A stretch of 64,000 bases of DNA from Actinomadura physcomitrii (GCF_008923205.2 NZ_WBMS02000009.1:19628-83627), one strand, 5' to 3'; positions 7,967-15,983 are shown, numbered from the stretch's first letter. Program-made: numbers and translations. The notes: a model not told the origin generated them from the sequence alone.

Positions 7967-8551
7967 CTAACCTTCTTGGCGATTCTCAGAAGCGGGCAAC
8001 GTTCCGTTGCCACCCTGTCCCTGCTCCGCAACTCTGATCGCCGTCTCAGTCCGGAGATCGTTTGCCGCCTCTGTCATCTCGACCAACTTGGCTATAAGCC
8101 GCGTGGCGTAGTCGAATGCTTGGCGCAGATCCGGAGTAGAGCGGATTACCGACACTGCTGCTCCGTGAGCTTCGCTAAGCCCTTCCAGAATCCCCGTGAA
8201 CGTCTTTGAAGAAACAGATGGGAGCGGGGGAAGACGACCCTCATCACTAGATCTCGGCCGAACAACGGATCTACTCCCTTGACGGCCGATTATGAGGTCC
8301 TCAGCGGCAAGTTGCCGCAAGGCGGCCTTGACGGTTTCCCGCGCGACGCCGTATCTCTTGGAAAGCTGCTGCTGAGAGGGAAGTCTCGTGTCCGGCTTCA
8401 AGTGACCAGCCAGGATCGCCGATCGAAGCTGCGCCGCGATTTGCTTCGACGGAGAACGCGAATCGTCGGGATCCAGTCCGCCGAGGAGGTCGTCCAGCCC
8501 CAGAGATAGCCCAGACTGCTCGCCGGCCGGTTGGCTGTCGGTTCCCGACAT
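7967..8551 (-). CDS. GntR-family regulator, paralogue of the operon repressor
   Basis: Starting at the ATG at 8551 (GGAGG 6 nt upstream) the protein has 194 residues. Its HTH region (LDPDDSRSPSKQIA, then RYGVARETVKAALRQL, then RQGSRSVVR) is closely similar to the regulator encoded at 4230-5096, but the C-terminal 100 residues differ and look like a short helical region. It follows the 112-residue gene by 14 nt and precedes the TPR protein. A GTG 24 nt upstream would overlap the previous gene and has a weaker site. It likely reads an operator of the same class (TTGGCTAG-like). Confidence 0.75.
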   Translation of the reverse strand: MSGTDSQPAGEQSGLSLGLDDLLGGLDPDDSRSPSKQIAAQLRSAILAGHLKPDTRLPSQQQLSKRYGVARETVKAALRQLAAEDLIIGRQGSRSVVRPRSSDEGRLPPLPSVSSKTFTGILEGLSEAHGAAVSVIRSTPDLRQAFDYATRLIAKLVEMTEAANDLRTETAIRVAEQGQGGNGTLPASENRQEG

Positions 8552-8565
8552 GAGACCTCCGCCGC

Positions 8566-8904
8566 TCATGAGCACGTCGCTTCGTCCGCGCTACTGACGA
8601 GGGACTCGCACTGCGAGGTGGCCAGCCACGAGGGTTCATCCTGGCTAGCCCTGCGGGTGTTGACCTTGGGGTTCGGAGCGATCCCCGGTCCGGCAGCCTC
8701 CGCCAGGGCGAGCCGCTCGGCCAACCGTCGCTGTGCATCACAGAGGACCCAGAGCTCTACGTCCGTCCGTGCCTCAACCTCCGACACCGCCCCCCAATGG
8801 CGCTGGTAGTCGGTGAGGCTCTCAGTCCTGGTCGCGACGTACGTCCGATTTTCGAGCACGACCGACCAACCGTTGATCGCGGGTACGGCCATGGCTGACT
8901 GCAT
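8566..8904 (-). CDS. Small AICE accessory protein of unknown function
   Basis: The ATG at 8904 has GAGGAG about 9 nt upstream, giving 112 residues. A central YQRHWG...DVELWVLCDAQRRL segment is typical of a family of short proteins found near GntR genes in actinomycete mobile elements; no enzymatic motif is seen. It heads a likely three-gene operon with the GntR and TPR genes and is divergent from the short GntR at 9046, sharing the palindromic region at 8987-9004. The last 25 residues contain two Cys and are less typical. Confidence 0.55.
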   Translation of the reverse strand: MQSAMAVPAINGWSVVLENRTYVATRTESLTDYQRHWGAVSEVEARTDVELWVLCDAQRRLAERLALAEAAGPGIAPNPKVNTRRASQDEPSWLATSQCESLVSSADEATCS

Positions 8905-8986
8905 GTGATGGCTCTCCTCACGGCCAGTGGCGCCGGAGCGGGGTGAACTTGGCGGACAGGTGGCCAAGGAAGTGTACGTGCCATAT

Positions 8987-9004
8987 AGAGCTATGCATAG
9001 CTCT
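8987..9004. promoter_or_regulatory. Perfect 18-bp palindromic operator
   Basis: AGAGCTATG-CATAGCTCT is a perfect inverted repeat in the divergent intergenic region. For the minus-strand operon it overlaps the expected -35 area upstream of a TACACT -10 at about 8971-8976. For the plus-strand gene it lies 30 nt before a likely -10 TACGTT (9034-9039) and the GTG at 9046. An operator for the short GntR protein, controlling both directions, is the simplest inference. Confidence 0.6.
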
Positions 9005-9045
9005 CTGTGCCTTTATGCAGGTCAACGGGGCTCTACGTTGGTCTC

Positions 9046-9345
9046 GTGAGTGATCGTCCAGGGGTTCCAGAGTTCGATCCGCAGGGGCCGCAACTCGTCT
9101 ACATGGCGTTTGCTGACCACATCGCGGCGCGGATCGCTGCTGGCGACCTCCGGCCCGGCTCTCGACTCCCGTCCGAACGCGAACTTGCGGACGAATACGG
9201 CATCGCGTACATGACGGTCCGCCGTGGAACGCAGGAACTACGCGACCGCGGCCTGATCCTCACCGTCCACGGCAAGGGCACGTTCGTAGCCGACCCACCC
9301 CAGAACGACGCCAGCGAAGGAACTCAGGAAGGCTCCGAGAACTGA
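9046..9345 (+). CDS. Short GntR-family regulator (DNA-binding domain only)
   Basis: Starting from GTG at 9046 the protein is 99 residues and is nearly all winged helix: LPSERELADEYGIAYMTVRRGTQELRDRG and a HGKGTFV wing, spread over residues 35-85. There is no effector domain. Such one-domain GntR proteins are common in Streptomyces elements. A -10-like TACGTT ends 6 nt before the GTG and no ribosome site is seen, suggesting leaderless translation. It probably binds the 18-bp palindrome just upstream. An ATG 39 nt upstream is less likely because it precedes the apparent promoter. Confidence 0.75.
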   Translation: MSDRPGVPEFDPQGPQLVYMAFADHIAARIAAGDLRPGSRLPSERELADEYGIAYMTVRRGTQELRDRGLILTVHGKGTFVADPPQNDASEGTQEGSEN

Positions 9346-9601
9346 TAGCCCGGACACCCTTCTAGAAACACTTGACTGACAGGGCTTGCCTACCTCGCAT
9401 ATCACACCGCATCAGGCACTTCGAACTCCCATGTCCGATAGTGGACGCAGGTTGCGTTGATCGTCACAAATCAATGCCCGCGCCGATAGGTGTGCTTCAT
9501 CATGACTCCATGAGCGTCGCGGCACTCGTCCGAGCATCCCCCTCTGCTCGGCACCTAGTCATCACAAGCTTCGATGCGCACACCACTCCGAGAGGATGAG
9601 A
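9346..9601. other. Intergenic region with a hairpin
   Basis: No convincing gene is seen in these 256 bases. An inverted repeat CCGAGCA-8 nt-TGCTCGG at 9530-9551 could form a hairpin 50 nt upstream of the next gene and may act as an attenuator or terminator for the GntR gene. Base composition is less GC-rich than in the flanking chromosome. Confidence 0.4.
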
Positions 9602-9874
9602 ATGGAAGAAGTTACCCCGGAAGACATCGCCCGGTGGATGCTGAAAAGGATCGAGAACGGAGAGGAGCTTTATCAGCAAGACGTCGTCTATGAAATCTCG
9701 CAGAAGTTTGGAGAGAAATTCGTCTACGACAATGAGCGTGGCAATCCAGCCATAGACAAGAAGGTCTTGAAGGCTTTCCGGGAAGTATCTGAAGATACGG
9801 TGGTATGGGAGAAAGGAATGCGTATGTGGCGTAAGCGGGAAGTCTATGATGATCCTGGTCGCGGCCAACAGTGA
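9602..9874 (+). CDS. DUF6953-like small protein
   Basis: The ATG at 9602 is preceded by GAGAGG at 6 nt, better than the ATG at 9596. The 90-residue product is charged and helical, with WMLKRIENGEELYQQDVVYEI and FREVSEDTVVWEKGMRMWRKRE segments (shortened here) that fit the DUF6953 family of unknown function, often found in actinobacterial and proteobacterial accessory DNA. Its codon use is clearly more A/T rich than the chromosome, in keeping with acquisition. It stands alone between two unrelated genes. Confidence 0.65.
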   Translation: MEEVTPEDIARWMLKRIENGEELYQQDVVYEISQKFGEKFVYDNERGNPAIDKKVLKAFREVSEDTVVWEKGMRMWRKREVYDDPGRGQQ

Positions 9875-10094
9875 CCAGTCTGCGGCAGGACGGATTAGGT
9901 TCGATACAACCGAATCAACATGCGTAGCATTCTGGGCACCCTGCCAGCTTCGAACCGGTAACTGAGCCGCATGGGTGCAAGGTCAGGCGAGTTGGACACA
10001 GGGATATTCAGCCCCGTTTCTCCAGCTCGCCCGGCCGAACAGTCGTTGGTCAGCCAGGTCATGAGCGAGCGAGGATGTGTGAACGGCTGAGATA

Positions 10095-10799
10095 TCAGTC
10101 CTCGTCCAGGGGGACGACTGCGGCAACGAGCGCGAGGCATAGGTCGCCCATGTCATTCGTGCGGTAGATGTCACCGGGACCGAAGCTAATTCCCCTTCGA
10201 ACATTCTCAACGAGCCCGTGACGCACTAGAACGGCAAGCAAAGAGTCTCCAACGAGTTCCATGCCCGGCTGTCGTTTAATCAGGGTAGCACTCCATCCCT
10301 CCTCTTGTTGGCTACTGCCACCATCAGGTGGGGAAGTACTTAGAAGCCTCAAGAGGCGGATATGCGGCCCTTCCATATCGTGCAAGGCTGCAACCAGACA
10401 GATCGACTCGTCAATCCTGGCATCGTCTGCGACAGCCCGACCGAGAGCTCTGCCCAGAGCACGCAGCTTGGGTTCGAGACTCGTGGCCCCACTAGCCGCA
10501 TCGATGCGAACGAGGAGGCTATAAAGCTCCGGGTTATCGACTACCTGCTGTAGTAACGATTCTCGTTCTATCCCAGACTCTACCTCTGCTGCGTCGATTA
10601 CAGTGCGACCTCGCTTTTGTCTTTGCTTCACCGTTAATTCGATGAAGCTCTGAGTCACTGGACCAGCGGTCGCACCCAGGTAAGCGCCCACTGGGCCAGC
10701 GATGAGAAGTCCGACGGTCGCCCCGACGACGCCGCCAGCGACGCCCGCTGTGGGCGTCAACCACTCTGGCTGATCCGTGTCCGAGTCACGATCCGTCAC
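10095..10799 (-). CDS. Membrane-hairpin protein of unknown function with winged-helix-like tail
   Basis: This 234-residue protein has a glycine-rich membrane hairpin at about 17-47 (GVAGGVVGATVGLLIAGPVG), a helical middle with VDNPELYSLLVRIDAAS, and a C-terminal stretch of the L-x3-L-x2-HGLV...Y-x-TNDMG type, as in winged-helix units that read as a final domain in membrane Abi-like proteins. The family is not recognised. It is the last gene before the attachment site, a spot where mobile elements often carry cargo such as defence or exclusion genes; that role is speculation. No strong ribosome site precedes the ATG. Confidence 0.6.
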   Translation of the reverse strand: MTDRDSDTDQPEWLTPTAGVAGGVVGATVGLLIAGPVGAYLGATAGPVTQSFIELTVKQRQKRGRTVIDAAEVESGIERESLLQQVVDNPELYSLLVRIDAASGATSLEPKLRALGRALGRAVADDARIDESICLVAALHDMEGPHIRLLRLLSTSPPDGGSSQQEEGWSATLIKRQPGMELVGDSLLAVLVRHGLVENVRRGISFGPGDIYRTNDMGDLCLALVAAVVPLDED

Positions 10800-10970
10800 A
10801 AGTCCCCCGGCCTAGGTTGTGATGCTAGGTCTCCTCGACGGGGCCGCGTTCTCCCGCCGTTCCCCGAACATGTGCCAACTTCAACTAGGAAGAGGCTACA
10901 GGCCGCCTTCGTCGAGCAGGCTCGATTAACGGCCTAAGCGCTTGCTGACGCACGGGAACAGCCGTCGGTC

Positions 10971-10992
10971 AGTCTCAGTTCTAGTCTCAGTT
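10971..10992. repeat. 10-bp direct repeat near the attachment site (possible integrase arm sites)
   Basis: AGTCTCAGTT occurs at 10971-10980 and again at 10983-10992, a 12-bp period, about 140 bp inside the tRNA fragment. Tyrosine integrases of AICEs bind short arm-type repeats flanking the core, so these may be such sites. The rest of the 10,800-11,128 gap (329 bases) shows no gene or other clear signal. Confidence 0.4.
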
Positions 10993-11128
10993 GGTCGTCG
11001 TCAGGGGGACGTTCGGGGCCGTTCGTGGGCGTCTGGCCGCGGGCGCCGCTTGGTTTCCGCAGGGGTTGACCTCGGTTTGAGCGGGTGCGGCGTACTGCGG
11101 TGATCATGGGCGGACGGGGGGCCGCAGA

Positions 11129-11185
11129 CTTGGAAAGCGTGTTGCGTGCAAGCGCTCGCGAGTTCGAATCTCGCATCCTCCGCCA
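11129..11185 (+). tRNA. 3' fragment of tRNA-Ser(GGA): attachment site of the AICE
   Basis: From CTTGGAAAGCGTG onward the sequence is the 3' part of a tRNA-Ser: anticodon loop TTGGAAA (GGA), anticodon 3' arm GCGTG, variable arm, T arm GCGAG-TTCGAAT-CTCGC, acceptor ATCCTCC, G73 and CCA. The expected 5' acceptor GGAGGAT and the D arm are missing upstream, and the 5' anticodon arm no longer pairs. AICEs integrate in the 3' half of tRNA genes and leave one such fragment, so this marks the right end of the element. The intact tRNA should lie beyond position 1. Pseudo-tRNA, not functional. Confidence 0.8.
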
Positions 11186-11200
11186 CCGGCGTGAGCCGAA

Positions 11201-11235
11201 CGAAGGTCCCGGCCGCTCAGCGGCCGGGACCTTCG
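11201..11235 (+). terminator. Terminator of the tRNA-Ser gene
   Basis: A perfect 16-bp stem, CGAAGGTCCCGGCCGC paired with its complement, closes on a TCA loop 15 nt after the CCA of the tRNA fragment. This is the chromosomal terminator of the original tRNA gene and confirms that chromosome begins here. Confidence 0.8.
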
Positions 11236-11264
11236 TGGTGTCCGGGCGGGTCGTACCGCCGTTG

Positions 11265-11456
11265 TCAGGCGTGCTGCGGCACCTCGTCCTTCAGCAGCTT
11301 GCGGATCTCCTCGCGGAGTTCCGGGCTGTCGGCGTGCCCGTGGACGGACGCCGCGTGCTCGGCGGCCGCCCGTACCACCTCCTGCTCCTCACCGGCGATG
11401 GTGAGGGTGCAGTTCATCTCGCTCGGGTAGTCCCTGCAGTCGGCAATCTTGCGCAT
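11265..11456 (-). CDS. DUF1059 family small protein
   Basis: A 63-residue protein beginning MRKIADCRDYPSE, with a second Cys at 16 and a helical AAEHAASVHGHADSPELREEI half; this is the DUF1059 pattern (CRD...C...H), a predicted small metal-binding protein of unknown function. GGAGGGGAGG precedes the ATG. It is a single gene on the chromosomal side of the element boundary and ends 29 nt past the tRNA terminator in the convergent direction. Confidence 0.8.
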   Translation of the reverse strand: MRKIADCRDYPSEMNCTLTIAGEEQEVVRAAAEHAASVHGHADSPELREEIRKLLKDEVPQHA

Positions 11457-11597
11457 GTCGGCACCTCCCCTCCCTGCCAGTCTCGGACGGCGCGCGCTCG
11501 CGGACGAATACGGGAAATCCCGTATGCGCCGTCTCGCCCGGCCCCGGCCCGGAGTTGCCGCCTTGTGCCGTCTGACCAGGGATTTTAGAGTGGAGGC

Positions 11598-12371
11598 ATG
11601 ACCGGCTGCGGGGAGGTCGGGCTGCGGCGGGCGCTGGCGGTCGCCGATCTGCTGATCGACGCCGACGACGAGCGGACGCTGCTCCCCGCGCTGCTGCCGA
11701 TGCTGCTCAGTGTCCTGCCTGGCGACAGCCTCGTGTGGTCGGTGCGGCCGGACGGCGCCGGAGGGCCGCGCACGCTGCCGGACGGGCTGGTGACCCGGGA
11801 CGCGCTGGTGGCGTTCGAGCGGGACAAGGCCGCCGATCCGCTGGTCGCCCACACCACGGCCGGGCCGGGCACCCCCGTCCTGCGCTCCGACCTGCAGTCG
11901 CGCGCCGAGTACCACGCGCTCGCCGCCTACGCGGACGTGTACGGCCCGCTCGGCGCCGAGTACCAGCTCGCGATGGCGTTCCCGGCGGGGTGGGCGGGGG
12001 ACGCGCCGCGCAGCGTGTGCCTGGCGGTCAACCGGCGGCACGGGGACTTCGACGACGCGGACCGGGCCGCCGCCGAGCTGCTGCGTCCGCGGCTCGCGCG
12101 GGCGATGCGCCGGCTGGCGCGACCGGCACGGGACCGGGTTACGCGGCGGGAGGCCGCGGTCCTCGACCTGCTGGCCCGGGGGTTGACCGACCGGCAGATC
12201 GCGCGGCGGCTGGCGATCAGCCCGCGGACGGTCGAGAAGCACCTCGAGCACGCCTATCCGAAGCTCGGCGTGCACGGCCGGGTGGACGCGGCGACCACCT
12301 GGCTGTCTCTCGGCGGCGGCGCCAGCCGGGGGCCGTCCGCGCCCGTTCCCGGGACCGCCGGACCCGTGTGA
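11598..12371 (+). CDS. LuxR-family transcriptional regulator
   Basis: Of 257 residues, the C-terminal 65 (about 175-240) form a LuxR helix-turn-helix: VTRREAAVLDLLARGLTDRQIA, then ISPRTVEKHLEHAYPKLGV. The N-terminal 170 residues are a GAF/PAS-like region (no recognisable receiver Asp), so the signal is not phosphorylation by sequence. It stands alone; the neighbouring small gene follows 97 nt later. Target genes are unknown. Confidence 0.85.
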   Translation: MTGCGEVGLRRALAVADLLIDADDERTLLPALLPMLLSVLPGDSLVWSVRPDGAGGPRTLPDGLVTRDALVAFERDKAADPLVAHTTAGPGTPVLRSDLQSRAEYHALAAYADVYGPLGAEYQLAMAFPAGWAGDAPRSVCLAVNRRHGDFDDADRAAAELLRPRLARAMRRLARPARDRVTRREAAVLDLLARGLTDRQIARRLAISPRTVEKHLEHAYPKLGVHGRVDAATTWLSLGGGASRGPSAPVPGTAGPV

Positions 12372-12468
12372 CGGCAGTTACTCACGGCGCCTCTGAGCTG
12401 CGGCGTAAGTGGTTTACCAATCGGTGGAATGCGGTGACCGGGCCAGTCGGGGCACGTAGACTCGGGGG

Positions 12469-12780
12469 GTGATCTTCAAGGCGGTGGGCGAGGGAAGGCC
12501 CTATCCCGAGCACGGACTCTCGTCCCGGGACTGGGCCAAGATCCCCCCTCGCCAGGTCCGCCTCGACCAGCTCGTGAGCACCAAGCGGGAGCTGGACCTG
12601 CAGTCGCTGCTGGCCAAGGACTCCACGTTCTACGGCGACCTGTTCCCCCACGTCGTCCAGTGGAAGGGCGAGCTCTACCTGGAGGACGGCCTGCACCGGG
12701 CGCTGCGGGCCGCGCTGCACCAGCGGCTCGTCCTGCACGCCCGCGTCCTGGACCTGGACGCCGTCGACATGACCGGCTGA
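12469..12780 (+). CDS. ParB-like fold small protein conserved in actinobacteria
   Basis: A GTG start with a G-rich stretch upstream gives 103 residues. VRLDQLVSTKREL and later YLEDGLHRALRAAL resemble the start and the D-G-x-H-R box of ParB/sulfiredoxin-like domains. It is widely found in actinobacteria as a stand-alone gene of unknown function. It is convergent with the broken transporter at 12,788. A role in DNA or nucleotide binding would be a guess. Confidence 0.7.
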   Translation: MIFKAVGEGRPYPEHGLSSRDWAKIPPRQVRLDQLVSTKRELDLQSLLAKDSTFYGDLFPHVVQWKGELYLEDGLHRALRAALHQRLVLHARVLDLDAVDMTG

Positions 12781-12787
12781 CCCGGCC

Positions 12788-13551
12788 TCAGCGGGTCCGG
12801 GCGGGTTCGGCGGCGGCGGGCAGGGCCTTGGGCTCGACGAGACGGCCGTCCAGGTGGGCGGGCCGGGCCGCCGCCGGGCGGACGAACCCGGGCCGGGCGG
12901 CGAGCATCCCGAAGACCAGTTCCGGCGCCACGAGGACGAGCAGCAGCGTCAGCGGGACGTGCCGGCCGCCCGTCGCGCCGTGCAGGACGCCCATGGCGAG
13001 CGGTCCGAACCCGGCGAGCAGGTAGCCGCCGGTCTGCGCCATGCCGGACAGCCGCGCCGCGACCGACGGGCTCGGTGAGCGCAGGCTGAGCAGGGTGTAG
13101 GCGAGCGGGAACGCGCTGCCGGTGCCGATGCCGAGCACGACCGTCCAGGCCCGCCGGCGGCGCGCTTGATGACCGCGGGCATGAGGACGTTCCCCATCGC
13201 GATCCCGGCGCCCGCCAGGACCGTTCCAACGAAGAGCGCCGCCGGCGCCGTGACGACCCGCAGCGCGATCCCGGCCGTGATCAGCAGGAGGGAGCCGGCG
13301 ATCGCGGTCTCGGTGCCGAGCCGGCGCGCGGCGACCGGCGCCAGCGACGCGAAGACGCCCAGGCAGAGGACGGGCAGCGTGGTGAGGACGCCCGCCTCGA
13401 CGCCGGACAGGCCGAATGCGTCCCGCAGATCGCCGAGCAGCGGGGAGATCCCGGTGATGGCGGCCCGCAGGTTGATCGTCAGCAGCACCAGGCCGACGAG
13501 CGACCAGGCGGTCAGGGCACGGGGGACGGGGGTCGTCGCAGGGGTGTTCAT
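12788..13551 (-). pseudogene. CynX/NimT-type MFS transporter with internal deletion
   Basis: The first ~134 codons (from ATG 13,551) encode the first four helices of a CynX/NimT (cyanate/nitroimidazole type) MFS permease, up to VLMPAVIKR. In another frame the last ~120 codons resume at AWTVVLGIGTG, with the family LSGMAQTGGYLLAG motif, and run to 12,788. The join lies near 13,155-13,165. Together they make about 250 residues where the family has about 400, so roughly 150 codons of the middle (helices 5-9) and the frame are lost. The FadR-type regulator just upstream is its usual partner. A collapsed assembly could mimic this. Confidence 0.75.
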
Positions 13552-13679
13552 GTCGCCTTCGCCATGCGCCCGCGGGCGCGTCGAACCGGATGGGGGCGGC
13601 GTGCCGGCTCAGGGCCTGGTCACGCTGGTGATCGTTGATGGGACGCGGTGAACCGCGCGATGCCGGACGCGCGCCGCCG

Positions 13680-14399
13680 CTACGGCTCGCGCTCCTCCGG
13701 GGCCGGCGGGGCGCCGGGCGCGGCGTTCCACGGGCCCGTCGAGGCGAGGATCTGGTCGAGGCAGGCGTGCGTGGCCTGGACGGCCGCCGCCGCGTCGCCC
13801 GCCTCCACCGCCGCGGCGATGGGGCCGTGCGGGACGTCCGGGTGCTCGAGGAGGCTGCCCGCCGCGCCGATGCTGGCCCTCAGGGCGGTGCTGAAGTCGC
13901 GGTACAGGTCGGTGAGGACCCGGTTGTGGGTCGCCTCCACGACCGTGGTGTGGAACGCCAGGTCGGCCTCGACGAACGCGGTGTGCTCCCCCGCGGCCCA
14001 CGCCGCGTCCCGGCGGGCGAGCGCGCCGGTGATGGCGGCGACGTCGGCATCGGTGCGGCGCGCGGCGGCGAGCCGGGCGGCCTCCACCTCCAGGCCCCGC
14101 CGGACCTCCAGGATCTCGACGAGTTCGGCCGTCTCCAGGCGCCGCCGGACGGCGCTGGACAGCTCGCTGGTGGCCCGCACGTAGGTGCCGTCGCCCTGGC
14201 GGCTTTCGAGCAGCCCCGCGTGGGTGAGCGCGCGGACGGCCTCGCGGACGGTGTTGCGGCCGACGCCGAGGGTCTCCGACAGCACCGGCTCCGCCGGGAT
14301 CTTCCCGCCGACCGGCCAGGAACCGCCGGTGATCTCGGCTCTGAGCTGCTCGATCACCTGATCGACGAGCGACGACCGGCGGGCGGTGCGCAGCGTCAC
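13680..14399 (-). CDS. FadR-type GntR regulator (FCD domain)
   Basis: The GTG at 14,399 has GGAGG just upstream and is preferred to an ATG 21 nt before it, giving 239 residues. The winged helix (LVDQVIEQLRAEI; LSETLGVGRNTVREAVRALTHAGLL; RQGDGTYV) covers residues 5-75, followed by an all-helical FCD effector domain with Asp/His residues expected to hold a metal and a carboxylate ligand. It lies upstream of, and in line with, the broken CynX/NimT transporter, which it probably once regulated. Confidence 0.85.
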   Translation of the reverse strand: MTLRTARRSSLVDQVIEQLRAEITGGSWPVGGKIPAEPVLSETLGVGRNTVREAVRALTHAGLLESRQGDGTYVRATSELSSAVRRRLETAELVEILEVRRGLEVEAARLAAARRTDADVAAITGALARRDAAWAAGEHTAFVEADLAFHTTVVEATHNRVLTDLYRDFSTALRASIGAAGSLLEHPDVPHGPIAAAVEAGDAAAAVQATHACLDQILASTGPWNAAPGAPPAPEEREP

Positions 14400-14510
14400 G
14401 GTCCCTCCTCGCGCCGACATCCGGTCAGCCGGTCATCCCATGTTTCCGCCACCATGGTAGGACGCGCCCGTCCCGGCTTTTATTCCGGGCCGCCGATCAA
14501 CCCTTGGCCG

Positions 14511-15983
14511 TCAGACGCGGCCGAGGTCGTGATTCGCCTCCTGGGACGGCGCGGCGTGCAGGCCCGCGGCCTCCAGCGCCTGCCGGTACGCCGCCGCGGC
14601 GGACTCGGTGTCCTGGACGAGCTCGAACAGCTCCCCCAGCTCGCGCAGCAGGTGCGCGGCGGGGCGCCCGGCCGGCAGCGTCCTCAGCTGCTCGGACGCG
14701 GCGCGCAGCACGACCTGGGCGGCCTGGCTCTCCCCCTGCGCCACCCGGGCGCGGGCGAGGACGAGCCGGGCCAGCACGGTCTTCTGTGTGCGCGCGGCGA
14801 GGTCGTTGCCGGGGTGCGGCGTGATGCTGTGCGCCAGTGCCGGGGAAGGCGCCACCAGGGCCATCCCGGTGTCGAGGAACTGCTCCAGCTCGGCGATCGC
14901 TTCGTCCAGTTCCCCTATGAGGACCAGCGCGCGCGCCTTGGCGATGGTGCTCTCGGTGGCCTCGGCCCCTTCGAGCGCGCCCGTCCCCCGCAGCAGCTCC
15001 AGCGCCTCCCGCGCGGCCTCGCGGGAGCCTTCGGCGCGCGGCTTCTCGATGCCCGGCACGCCGTCGGCCGGCGACACCACGTCCGCCACCGCGGACGGCT
15101 CCGGCTCGGAGAACGGCATGACGCCCCTCAGCAGCGCCTTCGCGGCGGCGAGCGCGAGCCGCGCCCGCGCCTGCACGGGCGTCGCGTCGGTGCGGGCGGC
15201 CAGCGCCCGGTCGGCGAAGTACAGGGAGTCGCCGATCGTCCCCTCCTCCAGCGCGCGCATGCTGGCCCGCTGGTAGTGGACGCTCGTGGACGCGTCGTCC
15301 CCCGCGCCCTCCGGATGCAGGAGCCGCCTGCCGAGCTCGTGCGCGCGCGCCGGGTCGGAGCGGTCGACATAGGCCAGCAGCAGGATCCGGCCCGCCTCCG
15401 TGTACTCCTGCCCCGTGCTGAGCCCGAGCGTGCCGAGCCGGTCCATCGCGCGCTCGCCCAGCGCGATCGCCTGCCCGAGGTCGCCGACCGTGTGGTAGCA
15501 GCGCGCCAGCGCGATCACCGGCGGCAGCCAGCTCGCCCGTCCCGGGTCGCGTTCGGCCTGCTCGCGCAGCTCCTCGAACAGCGCGATCGCCTGGTCGGCG
15601 CGGCCCAGCTCCTCCAGGGCGCGGGCGCGGCCCCACCGGGCGCGGGACGTCAGGTCGGGATCGTCGCTGCGCGCGATCACCTCGTCGAAGCCGGACTCGG
15701 CGGTGCCGGGGTCGCCGCCCAGCAGCGCGAGGTGCGCGTGGCGCTCCCGCACCTCCAGGTGCGCCCGCTGCTCCGGCTCGACGCCCTCGGCGAGGTACTC
15801 GGGCGTGCAGCCGAGCCGTTCGGCCAGCATGCGCAGGACGGTCGGCGTCGGAGTCCGCTTACCGGACTCGATCAAAGAGATGTAGCTGTCGGAAAGGTCG
15901 TGACCGGCGAGCTGTGCCTGCGACAGGCGTCTGGTGAGCCGCAGGTTGCGGACACGTTCGCCGACATTGCCTGGACCCGGCAT
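14511..15983 (-). CDS. XRE-family regulator with TPR repeats
   Basis: In 490 residues an N-terminal Cro/CI helix-turn-helix (residues 6-65: VRNLRLTRRLSQAQLAGHDLSDSYISLIESGKRTP, shortened) is followed by a long run of TPR-like helices to the C-terminus, as in actinobacterial peptide- or small-molecule-sensing regulators. The ATG at 15,983 has no strong ribosome site and may be close to the transcript start. It is monocistronic. Targets are not evident. Confidence 0.85.
   Translation of the reverse strand: MPGPGNVGERVRNLRLTRRLSQAQLAGHDLSDSYISLIESGKRTPTPTVLRMLAERLGCTPEYLAEGVEPEQRAHLEVRERHAHLALLGGDPGTAESGFDEVIARSDDPDLTSRARWGRARALEELGRADQAIALFEELREQAERDPGRASWLPPVIALARCYHTVGDLGQAIALGERAMDRLGTLGLSTGQEYTEAGRILLLAYVDRSDPARAHELGRRLLHPEGAGDDASTSVHYQRASMRALEEGTIGDSLYFADRALAARTDATPVQARARLALAAAKALLRGVMPFSEPEPSAVADVVSPADGVPGIEKPRAEGSREAAREALELLRGTGALEGAEATESTIAKARALVLIGELDEAIAELEQFLDTGMALVAPSPALAHSITPHPGNDLAARTQKTVLARLVLARARVAQGESQAAQVVLRAASEQLRTLPAGRPAAHLLRELGELFELVQDTESAAAAYRQALEAAGLHAAPSQEANHDLGRV

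Noticed and set aside
9372..9599. 75-codon plus-strand frame between GntR and the DUF6953 gene
   Set aside because: No ribosome site, no codon bias and no recognisable sequence.
10934..11186. Short minus-strand frames over the tRNA fragment
   Set aside because: They read across the tRNA on the wrong strand and give Arg/Pro-rich sequence with no conserved features.
11457..12275. Longer minus-strand frame extending the DUF1059 gene upstream
   Set aside because: The extension is antisense to the LuxR gene; a good ribosome site marks the 63-residue start.
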